From NCBI GenBank assembly GCA_944324455.1, contig CALUWJ010000014.1:1-51308 (forward strand): a DNA stretch of 51,308 bases. Reading direction: 5' to 3'. Under the pieces are notes generated by a model that ran no database searches, was not told the origin of the DNA, and saw only the letters and a list, made by a program, of their open reading frames with translations. This DNA comes from Candidatus Gastranaerophilales bacterium (GTDB lineage Bacteria > Cyanobacteriota > Vampirovibrionia > Gastranaerophilales > Gastranaerophilaceae). A program made the position numbers and the translations under genes. How positions within the stretch are numbered: the first letter of the stretch is position 1; each line of letters opens with the position of its first letter. Positions 35,848-44,440 of the stretch are shown one piece after another.

Positions 35848-37689
35848 ATGAATATTCTTCTTATAGTAGGATTAGTATTATTTGCTTGCACAATCACATG
35901 GATATATGTGTTATTTGTTTCAAGCACCATAAATGATAATAAAAAAAAAGAAGTGCCTCAAGAAACACATGTTGATGATGCGCTTGAACGCTGCAAAAAA
36001 CTTTTTAATCAAGGATTGCATGCTGAATTACAAAGATATGCACAACGTGAATTATCTAAAAATTATGGCGATGTTGAATTAAGAAAAATTTTAGCTCAAT
36101 CTTTAATGTTATCAGGCAATGAACAAATGGCAATTATGCACTATGAGGCAATTTTATCCATTGCTCCTTATGATGTCAAAACGCAAGAATTATTAGCGCA
36201 ATATTATTGTGAAAATGGTCCAAAATCAAGAGCAATAGAACTTTATGAGCAAATTTTAATGTATGATGGCGGAAATGTCCACGCTGTTGAAACATTATCA
36301 AAATTATATGAAGAAACTCAAAACTACGAAAAAGCAATAGAAACCTATAAAATGCTTATAGACGCTGAAATTGACGAACAAAGAAAAATAGAACTTGAAT
36401 ATACTTTAGCAGATTTATATATTAAAATTGGCGATAATGAAAATGCATTTAATTCTTATGAAATAATTCATAAAAGCGACCCTGAAAATCTTGAAATAAT
36501 GATTGTTTTAGCTGATTTAGCTTATAAAAACAGCTATTGGCAAGATTGCCTAAAATATTATAAAAAAATTATTTCTATTGTTGGGGATGATTTTGAAATT
36601 TTGGAAAAAATTGCCCAAATTCAAGTTACACTCGAAAATTGGCCCGAGGCAGTAAGCGCATATAAGAAAATTATTTCTCTTGAAGATTCTGATAGCGTTA
36701 ATTATTTGTATCACCAAAATGAATTATGTAATGCTATGCTTAAAAACAAGCAATATGATGAAGCAATTGATTTATTAAAAGATTTATTGGCACAAAATCC
36801 TAAAGAAACATCTTTTGCTTTTACATTAGCTCAAGCATATACTATGATTGGTGAATTTAGGATAGGCGTTCAGTTATATAACAAACTTTTAGAAGATTTA
36901 CCACCTGAACAAAGTGAAATTATTATTAAATATATTTCTAATTTAATATGTGCATGGGCTCAAGATTTATTTAAAAAGGGTGATTACAACCAAGCATTTG
37001 ATAAATTTTTTGAAGCGCTTAAATATAATGAAGAAAATGATGAAGTTTATTTTGAGTTAGGCAGATGCAATTATCACATTAAAAGCTTCCAAGACGCTAT
37101 TGCACATTTTAAAAGAGCCATTGCAATTAAACCTCAAAATTCAATGTATTATTTTGGTTTAGGATGCGCCCAAGATGAACTGGGTAACATAAAAGCAGCA
37201 AAGCAAGCTTTTTATGACGCAATAAATATTGACCCTATGAATATAAAAGCAAGAATTGCTTATGCAATTTCTTTAACAAAAGAACTGGAATATGCTCAAA
37301 GTATAGAGCAATTTTCTGAAGTGTTAAAATATATTCCTGATAATGCAGATACTTTATATAATCTTGCGTTGGCTTATGAGCTTGTTGGAGATATTGAAAG
37401 AGCAATCAAATTCTACAAAAAAGCGATTGATGTTGATAATGAACACAAAGAAGCTAATCATAATATAGAGTTATTATTGGGTGAACCTTATTCACCACAT
37501 AAAAGCATTGAATATATTGATGATACACCCAAAACCGAAGAAAAAGTTGAAGAAAAAACTGAAGAAAAACAAGAAATAATTGATGTTCAAGAAGTGCCGG
37601 AACCTAGTGAAGAAACTATAATTGAAAATACAGAAATTCAACCCGAACAAGATACACAAATTAATCCTCAAGACAGCCTATTTAGCTAA
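35848..37689 (+). CDS. Membrane-anchored tetratricopeptide-repeat protein
   Basis: A 613-aa protein with one N-terminal membrane segment (residues 2-25, ILLIVGLVLFACTITWIYVL) and then about a dozen 34-residue TPR units from residue 45 to 545. Typical units are EVYFELGRCNYHIKSFQDAI and DTLYNLALAYELVGDIERAI. A Glu/Pro/Thr-rich disordered tail ends the protein. TPRs scaffold protein complexes, and the N-in anchor would place them in the cytoplasm or outside depending on topology; the role is unknown. Its stop lies 2-3 bases before repeat block R3. Confidence 0.85.
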   Translation: MNILLIVGLVLFACTITWIYVLFVSSTINDNKKKEVPQETHVDDALERCKKLFNQGLHAELQRYAQRELSKNYGDVELRKILAQSLMLSGNEQMAIMHYEAILSIAPYDVKTQELLAQYYCENGPKSRAIELYEQILMYDGGNVHAVETLSKLYEETQNYEKAIETYKMLIDAEIDEQRKIELEYTLADLYIKIGDNENAFNSYEIIHKSDPENLEIMIVLADLAYKNSYWQDCLKYYKKIISIVGDDFEILEKIAQIQVTLENWPEAVSAYKKIISLEDSDSVNYLYHQNELCNAMLKNKQYDEAIDLLKDLLAQNPKETSFAFTLAQAYTMIGEFRIGVQLYNKLLEDLPPEQSEIIIKYISNLICAWAQDLFKKGDYNQAFDKFFEALKYNEENDEVYFELGRCNYHIKSFQDAIAHFKRAIAIKPQNSMYYFGLGCAQDELGNIKAAKQAFYDAINIDPMNIKARIAYAISLTKELEYAQSIEQFSEVLKYIPDNADTLYNLALAYELVGDIERAIKFYKKAIDVDNEHKEANHNIELLLGEPYSPHKSIEYIDDTPKTEEKVEEKTEEKQEIIDVQEVPEPSEETIIENTEIQPEQDTQINPQDSLFS

Positions 37690-38970
37690 GGAAATGCACT
37701 AAAACCGTAGCGCGACTGCGCTAGGTTTTAGAAATGACCCCATAGGATGTGAGGGCGTGATGTCAAAACGTTGAGTTTTGACAGACAGCCCGACACTGGA
37801 CTCAAGGAAATGAAGTAATTTTCTTACAGCACTTGTGTGCTGTTGAAAATTACGAATGACCCCATGGTGTGTGAGCTCGTGACGGCAGTCCGTTGAGGAC
37901 TGGCGGACAGAGCGAAACCGTACCTTGGCGACGTGGGACGAAGTCCCTCAGGAGCTAAGGAAATGAAGTAAAACCGTAGCGCGACTGCGCTAGGTTTTAG
38001 AAATGACCCCATAGGATGTGAGCAATTGCACAGCAAGCGTGGAGCTTGGTAGGCTATTGCGATGCCCACAATCCGTTAGCGAACTTGTGAGCTTTACGGA
38101 TTGGAAACACCCTTGGGGTGCGCGGGACAAAGTCCCTCAGGAGCAATGGAAATGAAGTAATTTTCTTACAGCACTTGTGTGCTGTTGAAAATTACGAATG
38201 ACCCCATAGGATGTGAGGGCGTGATGTCAAAACGTTGAGTTTTGACAGACAGCCCGACACTGGACTCAAGGAAATGCACTAAAACCGTAGCGCGACTGCG
38301 CTAGGTTTTAGAAATGACCCCATAGGATGTGAGGGCGTGACGGCATTTCAAACATCTTTTGCTTTTAAGTAATTGTTCACTTTTCTTCTTTTTTCTCTCA
38401 AACGGCGAAATGAAAAAGAGGGCGCTAGCCGATGTTCCCAAGTGGCTTGCGTTGAGCAAGACACTGGAACATTACAATAGCGACGTTTCAAATTCTTGCC
38501 GTAAGGCGAATTTGACAGGAGCAAAAGAAAAGTGAACCGAAAAGAAGAAAACTTCCGCCTGCCTCATAATTATTGGGCTTACGCCCAAATTATACATATT
38601 TTCTTTAGTAAAACTTAATAGATAACAAATATTTATAGCACGACTGCGCTAGGTTTTAGAAATGACCCCATAGGATGTGAGCAATTGCACAGCAAGCGTG
38701 GAGCTTGGTGGGCTATTGCGATGCCCACAATCCGTTAGCGAACTTGTGAGCTTTACGGATTGGAAACACCCTTGGGGTGCGCGGGACAAAGTCCCTCAGG
38801 AGCAATGGAAATGAAGTAATTTTCTTACAGCACTTGTGTGCTGTTGAAAATTACGAATGACCCCATAGGATGTGAGGGCGTGATGTCAAAACGTTGAGTT
38901 TTGACAGACAGCCCGACACTGGACTCAAGGAAATGAAGTAATTTTCTTACAGCACTTGTGTGCTGTTGAA
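37690..38970. repeat. Repeat block R3 (array of modular palindromic units)
   Basis: Units begin GGAAATG at 37690, 37806, 37959, 38148, 38270, 38807 and 38929. Each continues with one of two palindromes (CTAAAACC...GGTTTTAG, e.g. 37699-37731; or GTAATTTTC...GAAAATTAC, e.g. 37815-37853), then ACCCCATAGGATGTGAG, then a body of one of three kinds. Bodies hold hairpins with constant loop GTTGA or GTGGA and a GGGAC/GTCCC hairpin ending CTCAGGAGC. A 300-bp stretch (37977-38276) recurs at 38636-38935 with two differences that I can see. The array is interrupted by a different insert at about 38341-38635. GC is higher than in the flanks and I see no supported gene. Confidence 0.9.
38375..38537. mobile_element. 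MITE-like insert inside repeat block R3
   Basis: GTTCACTTTTCT (38375-38386) and its exact complement AGAAAAGTGAAC (38526-38537) bracket about 163 bases. Inside are two framework hairpins: AGTGGCTTGC/GCAAGACACT with loop GTTGA (38441-38465), also found in R1, and CAAATTC...GAATTTG (38489-38514) between GCGACGT and ACAGGAGC. No transposase is encoded and I could not define target-site duplications. Confidence 0.5.
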
Positions 38971-40083
38971 TTTAAAATTCAAAACTTTTTTCGCAATTTC
39001 ATTTAAATTGCAATTTTCATCATAAAAACCCCAATCGGAAAGAATTTGATTTTGTAATTTTTCAGTCTCAAGAGCCAATCTTGGATATTCTGCATTTAAT
39101 TTATCAAAAAGTTTATTTACGTAAGCCATTTTTTTTAAAGTAAAGCCTGTCTTTTTTAAGCTTAAAACTTTTTTAATATGGGGAAAATTCTTTAATATTT
39201 CCGATTTATCTTCCATCTCCTTTATACATTTTGCATACGCAATTTTTCTTGCTGTTAAAGTAATTTGTTGTTTTAATTGATTTTTAATATATTGTTGTCG
39301 GCTTTCACTTATGGTTTGAAAACGCTTATCTCTAGCTTTTTGTGACCGCATATTTTTAACAAGCCTTTCCCTAAATTCCTCATCTTGCCACTTTTCAAGC
39401 ATAACTTTTGAACGTTGCTTCCTAAAATCAGAAACATTCATGCTATTTACAGTTTTTGTTCTATATTCTTCATTTTGCCATATTTCTTTGCGTGCTTTAG
39501 ACATTCTGTTTTTTGTAATTAAAGATTCATAATCATCATTCATAGAAATATTTAAAAATTTAAACATTTTTTTAATAGTTTGATAACTTAAATAAAAATA
39601 ATCTTCATTGCAACCGCTTTTAAGAGGAGTCAATTCACCGATATATTTTTTTAAAAACACTAAAGAAGCATTTTCTTTATTTAAACCCTCTATTTGACCT
39701 TTTGCAATTTGTTTTGGAGCATAAAAACTAATAGAAGATAAATCAACATCTTTTAAATCAACAACATCTCTAAATTCAGGATATAGTTCTTTTGCTTCAT
39801 CTAGAGTTTTACAGTTTAATAAAGAAGCATAATATTCTTTATGTAAATCAATAAGATTATTTTTATCATCAATATAAGATAAAATATATTCTCTTAAACC
39901 ATCTGATAAAAAAGCGTCTTTTTCTAAATCTTTTACTTGTTGAACTAAAGATTTACCGCTAAAAGAAATAGTATCAGATGATAAATTATATTGATATTTA
40001 ATAGGACTAATTGTTTGATTATTTTGATTTTTATTGATATTTTGGGGTTTTAAAAAATTAATTTGTCTAAATTGGAGTTTCAT
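38947..40083 (-). CDS. RWQD-repeat protein, copy 2 (unknown function)
   Basis: A 378-aa basic protein, paralogue of the gene just upstream. The N-terminal ~190 residues (start MKLQFRQINFLKPQNI; NLSSDTISFSGKS; CKTLDEAKELYPEFRDVV) are nearly identical between the two. The middle holds divergent repeats (KEIWQNEEYRTKTVNSMN, LEKWQDEEFRERLVKNMR) resembling the short helical DNA-binding repeats of homing-endonuclease tails (NUMOD-like); no HNH or GIY-YIG catalytic motif is seen. The end has ILSDWGFYDENCN, shared by both. The last six codons (NSTQVL, stop) are inside a palindrome of repeat block R3. The ATG lies 4 bases after the upstream stop. Confidence 0.7.
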   Translation of the reverse strand: MKLQFRQINFLKPQNINKNQNNQTISPIKYQYNLSSDTISFSGKSLVQQVKDLEKDAFLSDGLREYILSYIDDKNNLIDLHKEYYASLLNCKTLDEAKELYPEFRDVVDLKDVDLSSISFYAPKQIAKGQIEGLNKENASLVFLKKYIGELTPLKSGCNEDYFYLSYQTIKKMFKFLNISMNDDYESLITKNRMSKARKEIWQNEEYRTKTVNSMNVSDFRKQRSKVMLEKWQDEEFRERLVKNMRSQKARDKRFQTISESRQQYIKNQLKQQITLTARKIAYAKCIKEMEDKSEILKNFPHIKKVLSLKKTGFTLKKMAYVNKLFDKLNAEYPRLALETEKLQNQILSDWGFYDENCNLNEIAKKVLNFKFNSTQVL

Positions 40084-40087
40084 ATAA

Positions 40088-41347
40088 TTACTTTCTGTTA
40101 TTTTTGTTATCAGGGTCTAATTTTTGAGCTTGCTCTACTAATTTTTCAAAATTAGTATCTTCATCATAAAAACCCCAATCAGATAAAATTTGACTTTGTA
40201 TTTCTTTAACTTTCTGAATTTCTTCCGGATACTTTTGGCTCATTTCTTCAAGACACATATTTACATATCTTATTTTATTATAAGTTAAGCCTAATTTTGT
40301 TTTAGAAATAATATCTTTAAATCGAGAATCTGTTTCTAGAGTTTCTTGATATATTTGTTGAGTTTCAGGACTTTGATTAAAAGCAAGCTTTGTTGCAATT
40401 ATTTTGATATTTTCTTGTATTACCTTAATTCGTTTTTCCGAACTATTTGTAGCATGCTTAGCTTTTGTTTCTGGTGAATTAAGGCTTTTTAGAGTTTTTT
40501 CTCTAAATTCTTTATCCTGCCATCTTGCTTTAATAGCTTCAGATTGTCTTAATCTCATTTCACCATCTTGCCATCTTGCTTTAGCAGCTTCAGATTGTCT
40601 AGCTTTTATTTCAGGTGAATTCATACTATTAATAGTTTTTTCTCTAAATTCCTCATCTTGCCATCTTGCTTTAGCAGCTTCTGACAGCTTAGCTTTTGTT
40701 TCTGGTGAATTAAGGCTTTTTAGAGTTTTTTCTCTAAATTCTTTATCCTGCCATCTTGCTTTAGCAGCTTCAGACTTTCTGTTTTTTGTAATTAAAGATT
40801 CATAATCATCATTCATAGAAATATTTAAAAACTTAAGTATTTTTTTAATAGTAGAATTATTCAAATGAAAATAGTCTTCATTACCTATATTGTTAAGTGG
40901 TATTAATTCTCCAATATATTTTTTTAAAAACACTAAAGAAGCATTTTCTTTATTCAAACCCTCTATTTGACCTTTTGCAATTTGTTTTGGAGCATAAAAA
41001 CTAATAGAAGATAAATCAACATCTTTTAAATCAACAACATCTCTAAATTCAGGATATAGTTCTTTTGCTTCATCTAGAGTTTTACAGTTTAATAAAGAAG
41101 CATAATATTCTTTATGTAAATCAATAAGATTATTTTTATCATCAATATAAGATAAAATATATTCTCTTAAACCATCTGATAAAAAAGCGTCTTTTTCTAA
41201 ATCTTTTACTTGTTGAACTAAAGATTTACCGCTAAAAGAAATAGTATCAGATGATAAATTATATTGATATTTAATAGGGTTAGTTGTTTTAGTGTTTTTA
41301 ATATTTTGAGGTTTTAAAAAATTAATTTGTCTAAATTGGAGTTTCAT
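40088..41347 (-). CDS. RWQD-repeat protein, copy 1 (unknown function)
   Basis: A 419-aa basic protein. After the shared N-terminal domain it carries four tandem ~30-residue repeats beginning SEAAKARWQDKEFREKTLK (about residues 190-295; the third is shortened to 17 residues), then a helical tail ending ILSDWGFYDEDTN. The repeat looks like a NUMOD-type DNA-binding motif, but that is inference, and no nuclease motif is visible. I start it at ATG 41347, with AAAGGT upstream; 12 more in-frame residues reach 41383. Its end also supplies the ribosome site for copy 2. Confidence 0.72.
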   Translation of the reverse strand: MKLQFRQINFLKPQNIKNTKTTNPIKYQYNLSSDTISFSGKSLVQQVKDLEKDAFLSDGLREYILSYIDDKNNLIDLHKEYYASLLNCKTLDEAKELYPEFRDVVDLKDVDLSSISFYAPKQIAKGQIEGLNKENASLVFLKKYIGELIPLNNIGNEDYFHLNNSTIKKILKFLNISMNDDYESLITKNRKSEAAKARWQDKEFREKTLKSLNSPETKAKLSEAAKARWQDEEFREKTINSMNSPEIKARQSEAAKARWQDGEMRLRQSEAIKARWQDKEFREKTLKSLNSPETKAKHATNSSEKRIKVIQENIKIIATKLAFNQSPETQQIYQETLETDSRFKDIISKTKLGLTYNKIRYVNMCLEEMSQKYPEEIQKVKEIQSQILSDWGFYDEDTNFEKLVEQAQKLDPDNKNNRK

Positions 41348-41506
41348 ATAATTACCTTTCATAACTAATTTATTAACACTCATAAAAAAAATAATTTGCC
41401 ATAATTCTTTTAAACAAATTTTACAATAACCAATATTTTAGGCTTTTTTAGTTGATTTTTAAAAATATCTTTTGTTATAATTTCGATATAGAACGATGGA
41501 TTTTAT

Positions 41507-42289
41507 ATGGTTGAGATTAAAAGAAAAATTATTAACTTAATCAAAAAAACAGGTATTTTAAAAAAAATAGAATACCAAAGTTTTATTTCTTATTTTCTTT
41601 TTCAAATGAAAGAAAAACCAAACAAATTTAAAATCACAATCGATACAAAATGCCTTGTTTTATCTCAATACCCCGGAGCAGAAATTAAAGGCTTGGGCGG
41701 TTTAATAGCTCAATATCCTAAAAATTTTGAAATTTTATGTTTCACAAACGGTTCAACCATGTTAAAAGAATTTGACACAATCAAATCTGCAAGCATAAAA
41801 AAACAACAATTTATTGATGCTATGAAAACACTAAGAGTAAAAGGATCTAAAATTTTTGATATTGATTCTAATACCCTTAAAAATCATTATTCAACATTTA
41901 GAAAAATAGATATTTCAGAAGTTGATTATATTTTTATCCCTAATATATATGATAACAACAAGGACACATTAGCACTTTTAGGGCATTTTAAAAATATTTT
42001 AAAAGAAAAGGAATATAAACCAAGCCTTAAAATAATAATGTATGAATCTGATTTTGCTCTTTGTGCACCCAATTATTTAGTTGATATAAGTTCAATTATT
42101 GAAACAAAAAAACGAACTCTGGATATATATTATCCAAAAGAAGAATATCAAAATTATGTTAATAAAATCATTGGTTTAAACGCTTTTAGAGCGCATTTTT
42201 ATAACTATGATTTTTGTGAAACATTTATGGGATTAAGTTATGAGGAATTTATAAAAATTCCTCTTTTGAACCCTACATCCAATCATTAA
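41507..42289 (+). CDS. Degenerate PIG-L/LmbE deacetylase-like protein
   Basis: A 260-aa protein that follows the PIG-L plan: a strand then the metal loop, here LSQYPGAEIKGLGGLIA where active enzymes have HPDDExxGxGG; FEILCFTNGS for the next strand; PNYLVDISSIIETKK (the VDIS...K segment) and FCETFMGL (the AEAF segment) near the end. The zinc-binding His-Pro-Asp-Asp and the later histidine motif are missing, so it is probably not a deacetylase. A TATAAT box sits at 41476-41481. The 3' end overlaps the convergent radical SAM gene by 17 bases. Confidence 0.55.
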   Translation: MVEIKRKIINLIKKTGILKKIEYQSFISYFLFQMKEKPNKFKITIDTKCLVLSQYPGAEIKGLGGLIAQYPKNFEILCFTNGSTMLKEFDTIKSASIKKQQFIDAMKTLRVKGSKIFDIDSNTLKNHYSTFRKIDISEVDYIFIPNIYDNNKDTLALLGHFKNILKEKEYKPSLKIIMYESDFALCAPNYLVDISSIIETKKRTLDIYYPKEEYQNYVNKIIGLNAFRAHFYNYDFCETFMGLSYEEFIKIPLLNPTSNH

Positions 42290-43139
42290 CTTGTGCTTTT
42301 AATCCTGATTTTATGCAAACGCAGCAAGCTTCACAATCTAAATAATTAATCTTAGAACAATCATCTAAAGATGAACCCAATCTTGCTCTATAATCTTGTG
42401 CTAACATAGGACAAGAATATACCCCATTTTGGCTTATTGTTCGTGATGAATAACAATCAAGATTTTTAATATCAATTCTGTCTATATTTTCAATTTGATT
42501 TTGCTCCATTTGTTTATTGTAGAAAGGAATGATTTTTAAATTAATATTTTCTAATTCTATTCCTTTTTTTACAAAATATCTTTGAAATTCATTAAAAATT
42601 TCTTCTCTTGATTTATTTTTATAATTCACTACACTTATTATCGGATTAAATTCATATTTAATTAAACTCATGATGGCGCTTAGAGCTTTTCTAAAACTGC
42701 CTCTATCTCTTAATTCATCATTTTCCAGTTCATTTGTTGAATCAAGACTAATTCGATAAATTGTTTCAAATTGACTTTCGTCATCAATTTTTCTTAAAAA
42801 TCTTGCTTTTTTGTCATTTATCATAACCCCGTTTGATAGAACGGTTGTATTTGAAACTTTTAAACATAATCTTAAAATTTGATTAAAATCAGGGTGCATT
42901 AAAGGCTCTCCCCCTGTTAAATAAATTGAATTTAATTTTTGATTTTTAACATATATAAGAGTTTGCTTGATTTTATCCAAAGATATAAAATCTTGTTCTG
43001 TTTTATACGGATTTTTTTCTATATAACAATATTTACATTTTAAATTACAAGTTTTTGAAGATAATTGAAAAAATAAATTCTTTAATTCAGCTAATTCTAC
43101 TTTAGGCGGTATCATAAACATTGTTTGTTGATTTTGCAT
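42273..43139 (-). CDS. Radical SAM protein with C-terminal cysteine cluster (SPASM-like)
   Basis: A 288-aa radical-SAM enzyme. CNLKCKYC (C31, C35, C38) binds the SAM cluster, YLTGGEPLMHPDF and the TTVLSNGVMIN strand follow. The C-terminal region has CYSSRT, YSCPML and DCSKINYLDCEACCVC, enough cysteines for one or two auxiliary clusters, as in SPASM/twitch maturases. Substrate unknown; no precursor peptide gene is seen nearby. I use ATG 43139, with AAGGAG 9 bases upstream. Confidence 0.85.
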   Translation of the reverse strand: MQNQQTMFMIPPKVELAELKNLFFQLSSKTCNLKCKYCYIEKNPYKTEQDFISLDKIKQTLIYVKNQKLNSIYLTGGEPLMHPDFNQILRLCLKVSNTTVLSNGVMINDKKARFLRKIDDESQFETIYRISLDSTNELENDELRDRGSFRKALSAIMSLIKYEFNPIISVVNYKNKSREEIFNEFQRYFVKKGIELENINLKIIPFYNKQMEQNQIENIDRIDIKNLDCYSSRTISQNGVYSCPMLAQDYRARLGSSLDDCSKINYLDCEACCVCIKSGLKAQVNDWM

Positions 43140-43272
43140 TTCATCTTTCTCCTTAATTTTCAACAATTTTATAAACTAAGAATGTAAATTAAAATTAGCC
43201 AATCGGGTATAATTAAAAATTTTGTGGAATTAAATTCATGCTTATTTACTTTCAAATTTTATAAAAATTTGC

Positions 43273-43278
43273 TATACT
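43273..43278 (+). promoter_or_regulatory. Extended -10 promoter of the RWYD-folE2-GNAT operon
   Basis: TGCTATACT (43270-43278) is an extended -10; AAAGGCGGG follows as ribosome site before the ATG at 43303. Confidence 0.55.
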
Positions 43279-43302
43279 AATTATCAAGAGAAAGGCGGGT
43301 TT

Positions 43303-43635
43303 ATGAGCGAACAAACACCAAATAACCAAAAAAGACGTTGGTATGATAAAGACCCAATCTTAAAAGAAGCGCTGGAACTTTTAAGATTATCAACAGATGA
43401 ACAAAAAGAACAAGCAAAAGATTTCATGCTTAAATTGCAAGAAGACGTTGCTGCTGATGTTATAGAAAGAATTTACCAAATTGTTACACAATATCAAGGA
43501 AAAGGTAACAGATGGTATGATAACGATCCTGTTATGATAAAAGCTGTTGAAATGCTTCGCCAAGCAGACCCAAAAACTCAAAGAGTTGCCGCTCTTAAAT
43601 TATTATTGGCACTTGAAAAAAACAGTTTTGATTAA
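43303..43635 (+). CDS. Small protein with two RWYD repeats, unknown function
   Basis: A 110-aa helical protein made of an internal duplication: RRWYDKDPILKEALELLR (residues 11-28) and NRWYDNDPVMIKAVEMLR (about 66-83), each followed by a Gln/Lys/Ala-rich helix. There are no cysteines, signal peptide or membrane segments. AAAGGCGGG precedes the ATG. folE2 starts one base after its stop, so the two are tightly coupled, suggesting a link to pterin synthesis or only shared expression. Confidence 0.75.
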   Translation: MSEQTPNNQKRRWYDKDPILKEALELLRLSTDEQKEQAKDFMLKLQEDVAADVIERIYQIVTQYQGKGNRWYDNDPVMIKAVEMLRQADPKTQRVAALKLLLALEKNSFD

Positions 43636-43636
43636 T

Positions 43637-44437
43637 ATGATAAAAGATGTTCAAAATCAAAAGGATTTAAGAAATATTCCAATTCAAAAAGTTGGCGTTA
43701 AAGATGTTGAAATTCCGCTAAAAATAGAAAGAAAACCCCAAGATAACAAAAATAATCTTGAGGAAGTTGTTTACGCAAAGGCAAAAATGTCTGTAAGCCT
43801 TCCTTCTGATTACAAAGGAACGCACATGTCAAGATTTTTGGAGGTTTTAAATAAATACAGAACAAAATGCCTTTTAACAACTGATATTGAACATATTTTA
43901 TTTGATATGAAAGCAAAACTTGACGCTAAAAGCGCATATTTAAAATTTGATTTTAAATATTTTATAGAAAAACAAGCACCCAAAAGCAAACTTAAATCCT
44001 TAATGTGCTATGATTGCGCTTTTGAGGGGGAATTAGATGACGAATGTAACTATCATTTTTATTTAATAGTCAAAGTTCCAATCACAACCCTTTGCCCTTG
44101 TTCTAAAGAAATTTCGCAATATGGCGCACACAATCAAAGAGCACTGTTAAAAATAAAGGTTGGATACGATACAAATAGACACATCTGGCTTGAAGATTTA
44201 ATTGAAAACGCAGAAAGTTGTGCCTCATGCCAGATATATTCACTTTTAAAAAGAGAAGATGAAAAATTTGTAACAGAACAGGCATACGAAAACCCTAAAT
44301 TTGTTGAAGATGTTATCAGAGATATTGTTATTAAATTAAATGAAAATGAAAAAATAAACTTCTATGAAGTTGAAATGGAAGCACTTGAATCTATCCATAA
44401 TCATAATGCTTGGGCATATCAAAAGTGTTATAAATAA
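43637..44437 (+). CDS. folE2: GTP cyclohydrolase IB (FolE2/MptA family)
   Basis: A 266-aa GTP cyclohydrolase I type B that makes dihydroneopterin triphosphate (or a queuosine/folate precursor) from GTP without needing zinc specifically. KGTHMSRFLE (near residue 60) and the core TTLCPCSKEIS then YGAHNQR (near 150) with the metal-binding Cys and the catalytic His are diagnostic. The start ATG follows the upstream stop by one base. Confidence 0.94.
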   Translation: MIKDVQNQKDLRNIPIQKVGVKDVEIPLKIERKPQDNKNNLEEVVYAKAKMSVSLPSDYKGTHMSRFLEVLNKYRTKCLLTTDIEHILFDMKAKLDAKSAYLKFDFKYFIEKQAPKSKLKSLMCYDCAFEGELDDECNYHFYLIVKVPITTLCPCSKEISQYGAHNQRALLKIKVGYDTNRHIWLEDLIENAESCASCQIYSLLKREDEKFVTEQAYENPKFVEDVIRDIVIKLNENEKINFYEVEMEALESIHNHNAWAYQKCYK

Positions 44438-44440
44438 AAT

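Noticed and set aside
37824-38069. An 81-codon frame on the minus strand
   Set aside because: It is made of R3 repeat modules and ends with the same NSTQVL tail created by the palindrome.
37690-38970. CRISPR array
   Set aside because: Units are about 110-190 bp, the variable parts are palindromes rather than unique spacers, and no cas gene is nearby.
37690-38970. Integron attC array
   Set aside because: No cassette ORFs, no RYYYAAC/GTTRRRY core pairs and no integrase are seen.
40404-40805. 133-codon plus-strand frame inside the RWQD-repeat gene
   Set aside because: It is an antisense reading of the tandem protein repeats, with no ribosome site.
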